Source of the DNA: Vibrio sinaloensis DSM 21326 | GTDB lineage: Bacteria > Pseudomonadota > Gammaproteobacteria > Enterobacterales > Vibrionaceae | Length of the DNA stretch: 64,000 bases | Assembly (NCBI RefSeq): GCF_000189275.1 | Contig: NZ_AEVT01000008.1 | Coordinates: 82,164-146,163 of the forward strand | Reading direction: 5' to 3' | In this document: positions 52,372 to 60,494 of the stretch, piece by piece | Numbering within the stretch: the stretch's first letter is position 1 | Layout: every line of letters begins with the position of its first letter | The notes under the pieces: model-generated | What the model saw: only the letters and a program-made list of their open reading frames with translations | Database searches by the model: none | Told to the model about the DNA's origin: nothing | Translations under genes and position numbers: made by a program

Positions 52372-53457
52372 ATGGCTAGTTTTTCAGTTACCCGCTTTAT
52401 CGCGGCCCGTCCTTACATAGTCTCATTATTCATCGTTGCTCTACTCTCTGTTTGGCTTGGATTAGGCGCTTTGCAAGCCGAAGAAGCGCCTGCTAAACAG
52501 CAGAGTGATTCTGTTCCTCTTGCTAAAGTCGCCGTGACCTCTTTCACTGCGCAGAAAACATTTAAAGCGATTGACCTTTATGGCCGCACAGCTCCTGATA
52601 AGCAAGCGAAAATGGGCGCTGAAATTGCTGGCAAAATCGTTGAGCTGAAAGTTTTGAAAGGGCAAAGCGTGGCTAAAGGCCAAGTGATTGCATTAATTGA
52701 TAAAGGCGATCTCGATATCCAGCTTGAGCGCGCGAATGCAATGCTCAAGGTTCGTGAGAAAGAGTTTAAAGCCGCCCAATCGTTGAAAAGTCGCGGCTTA
52801 CAGGGAGAGGTGGCGTTTACTAATGCACAAGCGGCGTTGGTGGAAGCGAAAGCCATGGTGAGCAATGCCAAGATAGCCTTGAGGAATACGTCTGTGACGG
52901 CTCCATTTGCGGGTATCGTTGACCATTTATACATCGAGAAAGGCGACTTCGTCGGTGTCGGTGATCCTGTTGCTTCTTTGATTGATCTCAATCGAGTGGT
53001 CATTGAAGCGGATGTCAGTGAGCGTCATATACAAGATCTAACCCTTGGCCAACCTGCACAGGTTGAGTTTATATCTGGGGATTCTGTTACAGGTGAGGTT
53101 CGCTATATCTCGAGAATCTCGTCACCATCAACCAATACGTTTGCCATTGAGATCGTTGTTGATAACCCAAACCAGCGCATTCCGGCTGGCATCAGTGCTC
53201 GGGTTGAGCTCAATCTAAAAGAAAAACTCGCGATTAAGCTTACGCCTGCAATGTTAGCCCTTGATGAGGCGGGGAACTTAGGTGTGAAAACCTTGGTTTC
53301 GGGCGATAAAGTTCAGTTTGTCCCGATTCAGTTAGTCAAGGCGGAGCAGGATGGAGTTTGGCTGACCGGGTTAGGGGAGCAAGTCGACATCATTACAACG
53401 GGGCAAGGCTTTGCTCGTGATGGTGACTCAGTCATTGCGGTTAAACAGTCTAACTAG
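52372..53457 (+). CDS. RND efflux periplasmic adaptor (membrane fusion protein)
   Basis: 361 residues. An N-terminal membrane anchor (~16-38) has no lipobox cysteine, so it is anchored as a transmembrane helix or cleaved signal. A lipoyl/barrel-sandwich domain (GRTAPDKQAKMGAEIAGKIVELKVLKGQ, ~70-97) flanks a short alpha-hairpin (~125-165) with ALVEAKAMVSNAKIALRNTSVTAPFAG, then the beta-barrel (VVIEADVSERHIQDL). It links the inner-membrane RND pump to an outer-membrane channel. No tolC-like gene is in the operon, so a channel encoded elsewhere must be used. AAGGAT precedes the ATG; the pump gene follows 12 bases downstream. Confidence 0.93.
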   Translation: MASFSVTRFIAARPYIVSLFIVALLSVWLGLGALQAEEAPAKQQSDSVPLAKVAVTSFTAQKTFKAIDLYGRTAPDKQAKMGAEIAGKIVELKVLKGQSVAKGQVIALIDKGDLDIQLERANAMLKVREKEFKAAQSLKSRGLQGEVAFTNAQAALVEAKAMVSNAKIALRNTSVTAPFAGIVDHLYIEKGDFVGVGDPVASLIDLNRVVIEADVSERHIQDLTLGQPAQVEFISGDSVTGEVRYISRISSPSTNTFAIEIVVDNPNQRIPAGISARVELNLKEKLAIKLTPAMLALDEAGNLGVKTLVSGDKVQFVPIQLVKAEQDGVWLTGLGEQVDIITTGQGFARDGDSVIAVKQSN

Positions 53458-53469
53458 GTCGGAGGCAAT

Positions 53470-56400
53470 ATGTTTGCATTAATAGATGCGGCGTTATCTC
53501 GCACTCGGACCATGCTGGTTTTACTCGTCTTTGTGCTAATCGCAGGTGTGCTCACTTATATAACCATTCCTAAAGAGTCGAGCCCAGACATTACTATCCC
53601 GATCATCTATGTGTCCGTCGGTCACCAAGGGATCTCACCAGAAGACGCCGAGCGTTTGTTAGTGCGCCCAATAGAGCAAGAGTTGCGCTCTATCGAAGGG
53701 GTGAAAGAGATGACTTCCACGGCTTCTGAGGGGCATGCCTCGGTGATGTTGGAATTTAGTGTTGGGGTCGACCTTAACAAAGCCATGGCTGATGTCAGAG
53801 AAGCGGTGGATCTGGCAAAACCTAAATTACCAGAAGACAGTGATGAGCCTACCGTTAACGAGGTTACTTTTGCTTCTGAAGAGCCAGCGTTGACCGTGGT
53901 TCTCTACGGTACTGTCCCCGAACGAACCATAGTACAGATTGCTCGTCAGTTGAGAGATAAGCTAGAGAGTTACCGCCAAATCTTGGAAGTCGATATCGCG
54001 GGTGATCGAGAGGATATCGTTGAGATCATTGTTGATCCGCTACTCATGGAGAGTTACGGCTTAGATCAGGCCGATATTTATAATCTGATTGCTTTAAACA
54101 ATCGCGTGGTTGCCGCAGGGTTTGTCGATACTGGCTATGGCCGTTTCTCGGTCAAAGTCCCTTCCGTGTTTGATTCACTAAAAGATGTTCTTGAACTGCC
54201 CGTCAAAGTGGATGGTAAGCAAGTGATCACTTTTGGTGATGTGGCGACAGTCCGGCGCGCCTTTCGTGACCCGGAAAGTTTTGCCCGTCTAGATGGTAAA
54301 TCTGCCGTTGTTTTGGATGTGAAAAAGCGCGCTGGCGAAAACATCATTGAGACGGTGGAATTAATCAAAGCGGTCATGGTGGGAGCGCAGCAGCGAGTCG
54401 ATTGGCCGAGTAACTTGCTGGTTAAATATACGTGGGATCAATCTGATGATGTCAAAATGATGCTCAATGATCTGCAAAATAATATTTTGTCGGCAATCAT
54501 TTTAGTGGTCATTGTGATCATTGCGATTCTCGGTGTGCGCACCGCTTTGCTTGTTGGGATCTCCATTCCTGGCTCTTTCTTAACGGGTTTATTGGTGCTT
54601 TCTGTCTTTGGGTTAACCGTCAATATCGTTGTTCTCTTTTCGCTGATTATGGCGGTAGGCATGTTAGTTGATGGTGCGATTGTAGTGACGGAATTTGCCG
54701 ATCGACGAATGCAAGAAGGTACGCCGAGACGCGACGCTTATCGCGATGCCGCCAAACGTATGGCTTGGCCGATAACCGCTTCTACTGCGACGACGTTAGC
54801 AGCGTTTGCGCCATTGCTGTTTTGGCCTGATATCACTGGCGAGTTTATGAAGTACTTGCCGTTAACGCTGATTGCGACATTAGCGGCTTCTCTCGCGATG
54901 GCGTTGTTGTTTGTGCCAGTTCTTGGCAGCTTAATCGGTAAGCCACAGAACGTAACCCATAGGCAGCGGAAGAAAATGGTTGCGCTGCACGAAGGTGACT
55001 ACACTCGCGCGACGGGGTTAACCAAGCTTTATTTCCATACCTTGGACATTGCGATTCGCCACCCATTTAAGATTTTACTCAGTGCAATCTTGCTCGCTGT
55101 AGGCGTTGGTTTTACCTACGCCAAAGCAGGGCTTGGGGCGGAGTTTTTCCCTGAAGTTGACCCGCCATTTTTTACCGTGAAGGTTCGCTCTTACGGTGAT
55201 CTCTCGATTAAAGAGAAAGATGTCATCATGCGTGATATTGAGTCCTTGATGCTAAATCACGATGAGTTCGAGAGTGTTTATACCAAGACCGGGGGCGATG
55301 ATGAGATCGGCCAGATTCAAATAACTCCGGTCGATTGGCAATACCGTCGTCCAGTGAAAGCGATTATTGAAGAGTTAAAGCAAGCGACCGATCAATACGC
55401 TGGGGTGGAAATCGAATACAAATTCCCGGATGCGGGGCCTCCTGTCGAGCACGACTTAGTGATTGAAATGTCGACGCGTATTCCCGGTGAGTTGGATGCG
55501 GCGGCTAAACTGGTGCGCCACTGGGCGGACTCTTACCAAGCGTTTACCAATGTTAGCGATAACTCAAGCAAAGGAGGGATCGACTGGCAAATCGATATTC
55601 GTCGTGATGATGCCGCTCGATTTGCGGCCGATGCAACTTTGGTGGGTAACACGGTCCAGTTTGTCACCAATGGCTTAAAACTGGGGGATTATCTACCCGA
55701 TGATGCGACAGAAGAGGTTGATATCTTGGTGCGCTACCCTGAACACAATCGTGATATCGGCCGTTTTGATCAATTGAAAGTGAAAACCGCCGCAGGGATG
55801 GTACCCATTACCAACTTTGCCAGTATTGTCCCCGAACATAAGCAAGACACAATTCATCGGATTGACGGACACCGTGTTATCAATGTTTACGCTGACATCA
55901 AAGAAGGCTTTAATCTGGCGTTAGAGCTGCCGAAGGTTGAGCAAGAACTGGCAAAATTGGACTTGCCTGCTGGCGTTGAGTTCAAGATTCGTGGTCAAAA
56001 TGAAGAGCAGGAAAACTCGTCGGCATTTTTGCAAAACGCCTTCCTTGTTGCGTTAGTGGTGATGGCTCTGATTTTGATTACCCAATTTAATAGCTTCTAT
56101 CAAGCCTTCTTAATCTTGAGTGCCGTGTTGTTTTCTACCGTCGGAGTGTTTGTTGGCCTACTGATCTTCCAAAAACCGTTTGGCATCATCATGTCTGGAA
56201 TAGGTGTGATCGCATTGGCGGGGATAGTGGTTAACAACAACATCGTGTTGATTGATACCTATAATCAGCTTCGTAAGCGCGGTTTAGACAAGCGTGATGC
56301 AATATTGCGTACAGGTGTGCAACGTTTACGCCCGGTTATGTTGACCACGGTGACCACCATCTTAGGCTTATTGCCTATGGTGTTGGAGATGAACATCGAC

Positions 56401-56586
56401 CTGATTAATCAAAAGGTGGAGTTTGGCGCTCCAAGTACTCAGTGGTGGTCGCAATTAGCGACGGCTGTGGCAGGAGGCTTGGCTTTCGCTACGGTACTGA
56501 CTCTCGTGTTGACGCCGTGTCTGTTGATGCTAGGTCGAGAGCATAAAGTGGAAGAGAGCGCCAACCAAGTCATCAAAAGCCAATAA
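53470..56586 (+). CDS. RND-family efflux pump, inner-membrane transporter
   Basis: 1038 residues of the AcrB/HAE-1-like superfamily, proton-driven and trimeric, with 12 transmembrane helices and two large periplasmic loops (~35-330 and ~560-860). Family signatures are VSVGHQGISPEDAERLLVRPIEQELRSIEGV near 50-80, GAIVVTEFADR in TM4 (~402; proton-relay Asp just before, in VDGAIVV) and GIVVNNNIVLIDTYNQLRKRG in TM10 (~920). The GAIVVTEFA and NNNIVLIDT motifs place it in a sub-branch distinct from classical AcrB (GLLVDDAIVVVEN). Cargo cannot be read from sequence. GGAGG lies four bases before the ATG. Ends in a bidirectional terminator. Confidence 0.93.
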   Translation: MFALIDAALSRTRTMLVLLVFVLIAGVLTYITIPKESSPDITIPIIYVSVGHQGISPEDAERLLVRPIEQELRSIEGVKEMTSTASEGHASVMLEFSVGVDLNKAMADVREAVDLAKPKLPEDSDEPTVNEVTFASEEPALTVVLYGTVPERTIVQIARQLRDKLESYRQILEVDIAGDREDIVEIIVDPLLMESYGLDQADIYNLIALNNRVVAAGFVDTGYGRFSVKVPSVFDSLKDVLELPVKVDGKQVITFGDVATVRRAFRDPESFARLDGKSAVVLDVKKRAGENIIETVELIKAVMVGAQQRVDWPSNLLVKYTWDQSDDVKMMLNDLQNNILSAIILVVIVIIAILGVRTALLVGISIPGSFLTGLLVLSVFGLTVNIVVLFSLIMAVGMLVDGAIVVTEFADRRMQEGTPRRDAYRDAAKRMAWPITASTATTLAAFAPLLFWPDITGEFMKYLPLTLIATLAASLAMALLFVPVLGSLIGKPQNVTHRQRKKMVALHEGDYTRATGLTKLYFHTLDIAIRHPFKILLSAILLAVGVGFTYAKAGLGAEFFPEVDPPFFTVKVRSYGDLSIKEKDVIMRDIESLMLNHDEFESVYTKTGGDDEIGQIQITPVDWQYRRPVKAIIEELKQATDQYAGVEIEYKFPDAGPPVEHDLVIEMSTRIPGELDAAAKLVRHWADSYQAFTNVSDNSSKGGIDWQIDIRRDDAARFAADATLVGNTVQFVTNGLKLGDYLPDDATEEVDILVRYPEHNRDIGRFDQLKVKTAAGMVPITNFASIVPEHKQDTIHRIDGHRVINVYADIKEGFNLALELPKVEQELAKLDLPAGVEFKIRGQNEEQENSSAFLQNAFLVALVVMALILITQFNSFYQAFLILSAVLFSTVGVFVGLLIFQKPFGIIMSGIGVIALAGIVVNNNIVLIDTYNQLRKRGLDKRDAILRTGVQRLRPVMLTTVTTILGLLPMVLEMNIDLINQKVEFGAPSTQWWSQLATAVAGGLAFATVLTLVLTPCLLMLGREHKVEESANQVIKSQ

Positions 56587-56594
56587 CCAAAATT

Positions 56595-56626
56595 AAAAAG
56601 CCCCACATTGTTATGTGGGGCTTTTT
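56595..56626. terminator. Bidirectional terminator between the RND gene and shyC
   Basis: AAAAAGCCCCACAT / ATGTGGGGCTTTTT with a 4-base loop and runs on both sides; serves two convergent genes. Confidence 0.93.
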
Positions 56627-56628
56627 AG

Positions 56629-57915
56629 TTAGTCAGTTGCGAGTAACTGACTGTAGCGTTCAAGTTTGTCGAGTTTCACTTTCGCATTGGCGATAAAGGT
56701 GGTCTTGGCTTTTCCTGTCAGCGACTTAGACTGAGGAAGCTTGACGGTTCGAGCATTTTTATGCACGCCGTTAACCAAAAATTCATAGTGTAAGTGAGGG
56801 CCAGTAACTCGTCCGGTTCCTCCCAATGTTCCTATGGTTTGCCCTTGTTTAACGCGCTGACCTGTTTTCACCATTCGTTTGGTTAGGTGGAGGTACTTGG
56901 TGATGTAAATGTTGCTATGTTTGATGAACACATAGTTACCATTAAATTGGTTATAACTCGATTTAATCACGGTACCGTCACCGGCTGCCCATATTGGTGT
57001 GCCGACGGGTGCGGCATAGTCAGTACCTCGGTGTGGACGAACTCTTCCGGTTACTGGATGTAGGCGGCGAGGGTTGAAGTTTGACGAAACGCGACGGAAA
57101 TCCAGTGGCGCACGTAGGAAGGCTTTCTTCATCGCTCGGCCATTTTCGTCATAGTACTTGCCGCTTTTCTCGTCCAAAATCGCGGTAAAAGTATCGCCCT
57201 GATTGTTGAATATTGCGGCAATAATCTTGCCTCGGCCTACGACCTCGCCCTCAACCACTTTTTCTTGATAGAGAATCTCGAACGAATCGTGTTTACGAAT
57301 ATCCAGAGCAAAGTCGATATCCCAGCCAAATATGCCAGCAAGTTCCATTATTTGATTCGCCGTTAGCCCTGCGCCAACACCCGCATTCCAGAAGTTAGAT
57401 GTGATAACGTTACCTGCATAATTGTATTGATAGTGGACTTCTTTCTTTTCGATACTGGCGGTAAAGCCTTGTTCTGTTCGGGTGACTAAGTAGGTTTCAT
57501 TGGCACTGATTTTACTTTTAATTTGAATCAGTGTGTTTTTCTCATCAAAGCCAAAGTAAAACGAGTCTCCAGGTCGAATCTTAGTGATGCGCCTTGCTAT
57601 GTCTTTATCTGAAGAGGCGATTTGATGAAGCAGTCGAGAGCTTAGCCCTGCGCGTTGAAACAACAATGCCATGCTGTCACCTGAGCCAATAGTGTGCTTC
57701 TCCCAACGTAGAAGACCCAGATGATTATCTCTTTGCTCTAGTTCGAGAGCTGAAGGGTCAATGGCCAGTGGGTATGCTTTACCTAGCTGGTAATGACGCT
57801 CATCCGGACGAAGCTCTTGGGGAGTAGGAAGAAAAAATGCAAAAACGATAAGGGCACTAAAGAGTGCAATCAAAACTCGGTGCATCCATGGGAGTCGAGC
57901 GAAAATAGACAGCAT
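56629..57915 (-). CDS. shyC: M23-family peptidoglycan DD-endopeptidase (ShyC/MepM type)
   Basis: Cuts D,D-peptide cross-links to allow wall growth. 428 residues. One N-terminal membrane anchor (~12-30), LysM-like/OapA domain (~70-115), an inhibitory N-terminal domain and a LytM domain with complete zinc and catalytic residues: RPHRGTDYAAPVGTPI (~292) and GPHLHYEFLVNG (~370). The direct neighbour tyrS matches the V. cholerae position of ShyC, one of three Shy endopeptidases of that species; the paralogue name rests on that synteny. Divergent from tyrS over 130 bases. No strong ribosome-binding site is visible before the ATG. Confidence 0.9.
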   Translation of the reverse strand: MLSIFARLPWMHRVLIALFSALIVFAFFLPTPQELRPDERHYQLGKAYPLAIDPSALELEQRDNHLGLLRWEKHTIGSGDSMALLFQRAGLSSRLLHQIASSDKDIARRITKIRPGDSFYFGFDEKNTLIQIKSKISANETYLVTRTEQGFTASIEKKEVHYQYNYAGNVITSNFWNAGVGAGLTANQIMELAGIFGWDIDFALDIRKHDSFEILYQEKVVEGEVVGRGKIIAAIFNNQGDTFTAILDEKSGKYYDENGRAMKKAFLRAPLDFRRVSSNFNPRRLHPVTGRVRPHRGTDYAAPVGTPIWAAGDGTVIKSSYNQFNGNYVFIKHSNIYITKYLHLTKRMVKTGQRVKQGQTIGTLGGTGRVTGPHLHYEFLVNGVHKNARTVKLPQSKSLTGKAKTTFIANAKVKLDKLERYSQLLATD

Positions 57916-58045
57916 TTTATTGTTCGTTCTAAAAATTTAAGTAAAAAAGCCCAGCTGTTTAGTCTAACTGGTTTCAAAAAGCATCGCTATTCAAGTAAGA
58001 TGGCAAATTATCAAATTTTTGCCAAATCTGTGGGAGTGAACAAGA

Positions 58046-59233
58046 ATGGCGAGCATTGAAGCTGCACTAGCCGAGATTAAACGCGGTGTTGATGAACTAA
58101 TTCCAGAAGAAGAACTGATTGCCAAGTTAAAAGAGGGGCGACCTCTACGTATTAAATTGGGTGCGGATCCTACGGCTCCTGACATCCACCTTGGTCATAC
58201 TGTCATTCTTAACAAACTGCGTGCATTCCAAGAGCTAGGTCATGATGTGACGTTTCTAATTGGTGATTTCACTGGCATGGTCGGTGACCCAACGGGTAAA
58301 AACACAACTCGTCCACCGTTGACTCGTGAAGATGTGCTGCGCAATGCTGAAACGTATAAAGAGCAAGTGTTTAAAATTCTTGACCCAGCAAAAACGAAGA
58401 TTCAGTTTAACTCTGAATGGTTATCTGAACTTGGTGCTGAAGGCATGATTCGTCTAGCGGCGAACCAAACGGTGGCACGCATGCTTGAACGTGATGATTT
58501 TAAAAAGCGCTACAGCAACGGTCAGCCAATCGCTATTCATGAGTTTATGTATCCACTCCTACAAGGTTATGACTCAGTAGCAATGGAAACAGACGTCGAG
58601 CTAGGTGGTACAGACCAGAAGTTCAACTTGCTTATGGGACGTGAGCTGCAAAAAGCACACGGTCAGAAGCCACAGGTTGTACTGACTATGCCTCTTCTTG
58701 TTGGCCTAGATGGCGAGAAGAAAATGTCTAAGTCGGCACACAACTACATTGGTATCAGTGAAGCGCCGAGTGAGATGTTTGGTAAAATCATGTCGATCTC
58801 TGATGATTTGATGTGGAACTACTACGAGCTACTGTCTTTCCGTCCACTTAACGAGATTGCTGACCTGAAAGCTGGCGTTGAAGCAGGTAAAAACCCGCGT
58901 GATGTAAAAGTGGCATTGGCGAAAGAGATCATCGCTCGTTTCCACTCTGAAGCTGACGCAGACGCTGCTGAGCAAGAGTTTGTCAATCGTTTTGCTAAGA
59001 ACCAAATTCCGGATGAAATGCCTGAGTTTGACTTTGATGCGGGCCTACCAGTAAGCAACCTGCTTAAAGAAGCGGGTCTGTGCGCTTCAACGTCTGAAGC
59101 AATGCGTATGGTTAAGCAAGGCGCGGCTAAGATTGATGGCGAGAAAGTTGCAGATTCTAAGTTTGCACCTGAAGCCGGTACGTACGTTTTCCAAGTTGGT
59201 AAGCGTAAATTTGCTCGTATTACGATTAAGTAA
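58046..59233 (+). CDS. tyrS: Tyrosyl-tRNA synthetase
   Basis: Charges tRNA-Tyr. 395 residues, of the shorter TyrRS lineage (TyrZ-like in Bacillus nomenclature). HIGH-type motif PDIHLGHT is near residue 44, the tyrosine/ATP pocket [22 protein letters not shown] is near 172 and KMSKS is present as KKMSKSAHN near 230. A C-terminal S4 RNA-binding domain ([19 protein letters not shown], ~350) follows. GGGAGTG precedes the ATG. It ends in an intrinsic terminator before the mgtE leader. Confidence 0.97.
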   Translation: MASIEAALAEIKRGVDELIPEEELIAKLKEGRPLRIKLGADPTAPDIHLGHTVILNKLRAFQELGHDVTFLIGDFTGMVGDPTGKNTTRPPLTREDVLRNAETYKEQVFKILDPAKTKIQFNSEWLSELGAEGMIRLAANQTVARMLERDDFKKRYSNGQPIAIHEFMYPLLQGYDSVAMETDVELGGTDQKFNLLMGRELQKAHGQKPQVVLTMPLLVGLDGEKKMSKSAHNYIGISEAPSEMFGKIMSISDDLMWNYYELLSFRPLNEIADLKAGVEAGKNPRDVKVALAKEIIARFHSEADADAAEQEFVNRFAKNQIPDEMPEFDFDAGLPVSNLLKEAGLCASTSEAMRMVKQGAAKIDGEKVADSKFAPEAGTYVFQVGKRKFARITIK

Positions 59234-59256
59234 TCTTACCCGCAACACGATTTGAT

Positions 59257-59282
59257 AAGCGTCCAGATTGGGCGCTTTTTTT
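59257..59282 (+). terminator. Terminator of tyrS
   Basis: AGCGTCC / GGGCGCT stem (one G-T pair) with a 5-base loop, then seven T. Confidence 0.88.
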
Positions 59283-59352
59283 ATCCCTCACGATTAGCCT
59301 CAATATCGAAGTAAAGTTTGTTCAAAAGCCTGTTTTTTGATGCCAGTTTTGT

Positions 59353-59648
59353 TATCATCCTCGCGCTGCCAGAATGGCAGTTTATTTGGAGACTTTTATG
59401 AACAATATCGACCATCCTCCTAGTATCAAAGGAGAAAAATAACCCACTTCGGTATTGTCCTTTTGTCTCTACCGTAGGGTAGAGCAGTTTCTTTTCCACT
59501 TCTCGTATTTTTCTCCTCGCCACTAGAATATTAATACTGACTTGCTCAGAGGTTACTTACGTTTAACCGATCCTGTCATGCCAATGGTGTTGGGTTGAGC
59601 TGCGTCGTATTTGATGGTCGTTACCTATTGCCAATCGGGAGATTCGCC
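59353..59648 (+). promoter_or_regulatory. Long structured leader of mgtE with a leader peptide and mutually exclusive pairings
   Basis: TATCAT at 59353-59358 is a possible -10, placing the RNA start near 59365. Elements in order: hairpin CTGCC-AGAAT-GGCAG (59366-59380); a 14-codon leader ORF (59398-59442); hairpin CTCTACC-GTAG-GGTAGAG (59467-59484) followed by CAGTTTCTTTT, terminator-like; TATTTTTCTCCT (59506-59517), the exact complement of AGGAGAAAAATA (59430-59441) at the end of the leader ORF; and the mgtE ribosome-binding site GGGAGA (59635-59640), which the TCTCC of that same segment could also pair with. It does not resemble the M-box riboswitch. Function is inferred. Confidence 0.6.
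59398..59442 (+). CDS. Putative 14-residue leader peptide of mgtE (MNNIDHPPSIKGEK)
   Basis: ATG at 59398 is preceded by GGAGAC at good spacing and follows a small 5' hairpin. The Asp-His-Pro-Pro centre recalls the acidic/proline leader peptides MgtL and CorL, in which translation aborts at low Mg2+ and changes leader RNA structure. Its last four sense codons and stop form one arm of a perfect 12-bp inverted repeat. Too short for homology; the case rests on position upstream of a Mg2+ transporter gene, the ribosome-binding site, and the RNA pairing. Confidence 0.5.
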   Translation: MNNIDHPPSIKGEK

Positions 59649-60494
59649 ATGACGGTAATGAGCAATACATATATAGAAAACTCGCCTCTCTTTTCTGAAG
59701 AGGAGATAGGTGCCGCTCGTAATGCATTTTTGCAGTATGAGCAACCCCAACAGGTTCATTTGTTAACCATAATGCCGATTGAAGAAGCGGTCGCGATTTT
59801 ACACCACTGCTCAGTTGGCTACGTTCAACAACTGATATCGCTGTTGGAAAATGAAGGGCATGATAAGTTGGCTCGTCACTATGCGCATCAGCTTGGTTTG
59901 ATTCACTCTGAAGTTGAAACCGCAAAAAGCTACCTAAATACCTCAGTACTGGAACATGTGAGACAACGCATTGGCTGGATCATTGCGCTTGCACTGCTTG
60001 GCATTGTCTCTGGTTTAATCATTGCTCAATATGAAGACACGTTAAGCCAGTTGGTGTTGCTGGCGATATACATGCCGGTCATCGCTGCTGCTGGGGGAAA
60101 TACCGGGACGCAAGCCGCGACTCTAGTTATCCGTGCTTTGGCTACGGGGGAGCTAAAGAAGCGTCAGTGGATGAAGGTATTTTGGAAAGAAAGCCGAGTT
60201 GCGATTTGTTTAGCTTTTGCTATCGCCTTGGTCATTGTTGGTCGTATTTTGTTGTTCAGCGACAGCGCGTCGACGGGTGGTTTTGAGCTCAACAGCATTG
60301 CGTTAGCTATTGCTGTGGCTTTGTTCATTCAAGTGACCATGTCGACAACCTTGGGAGGCTTACTGCCTATCCTGGCTAGGGCGTTCAAGCTCGACCCAGC
60401 GGTGCTGGTAAGCCCTGTTCTCGCATCGATTGTCGACATTTCGGGGATGTGGATTTACTTCACCGTCGTCAACTATTTCTTAGGGATAGCCTGA
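59649..60494 (+). CDS. mgtE: MgtE/SLC41-family magnesium transporter, short form lacking CBS domains
   Basis: Inner-membrane Mg2+ channel/transporter. 281 residues from the ATG at 59649 (MTVMSNTYIEN), with GGGAG at the right spacing. The frame upstream lacks a credible start. An N-terminal helical segment (~1-90; HLLTIMPIEEAVAILHH resembles the superhelical N domain) leads directly into five membrane helices. These carry the signatures PVIAAAGGNTGTQAATLVIRAL (~140) and LVSPVLASIVDISGMWIYF (~255; the Asp is the pore/Mg2+ residue of MgtE). The two CBS domains that gate full-length MgtE (~450 residues) by cytoplasmic Mg2+ are absent. Its last 22 bases overlap the convergent dacB end. Confidence 0.88.
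   Translation: MTVMSNTYIENSPLFSEEEIGAARNAFLQYEQPQQVHLLTIMPIEEAVAILHHCSVGYVQQLISLLENEGHDKLARHYAHQLGLIHSEVETAKSYLNTSVLEHVRQRIGWIIALALLGIVSGLIIAQYEDTLSQLVLLAIYMPVIAAAGGNTGTQAATLVIRALATGELKKRQWMKVFWKESRVAICLAFAIALVIVGRILLFSDSASTGGFELNSIALAIAVALFIQVTMSTTLGGLLPILARAFKLDPAVLVSPVLASIVDISGMWIYFTVVNYFLGIA

Noticed and set aside
52578..53003. 141-codon open frame on the minus strand inside the RND adaptor gene
   Set aside because: Lies fully antisense to a clear membrane-fusion protein, has low-complexity Ser/Ala/Thr composition typical of frame shadows, and has no ribosome-binding site.
59353..59648. M-box (ykoK) riboswitch in the mgtE leader
   Set aside because: The leader lacks the recognisable conserved M-box blocks and is too poor in G+C for that multi-helix fold; the leader-peptide model fits better.
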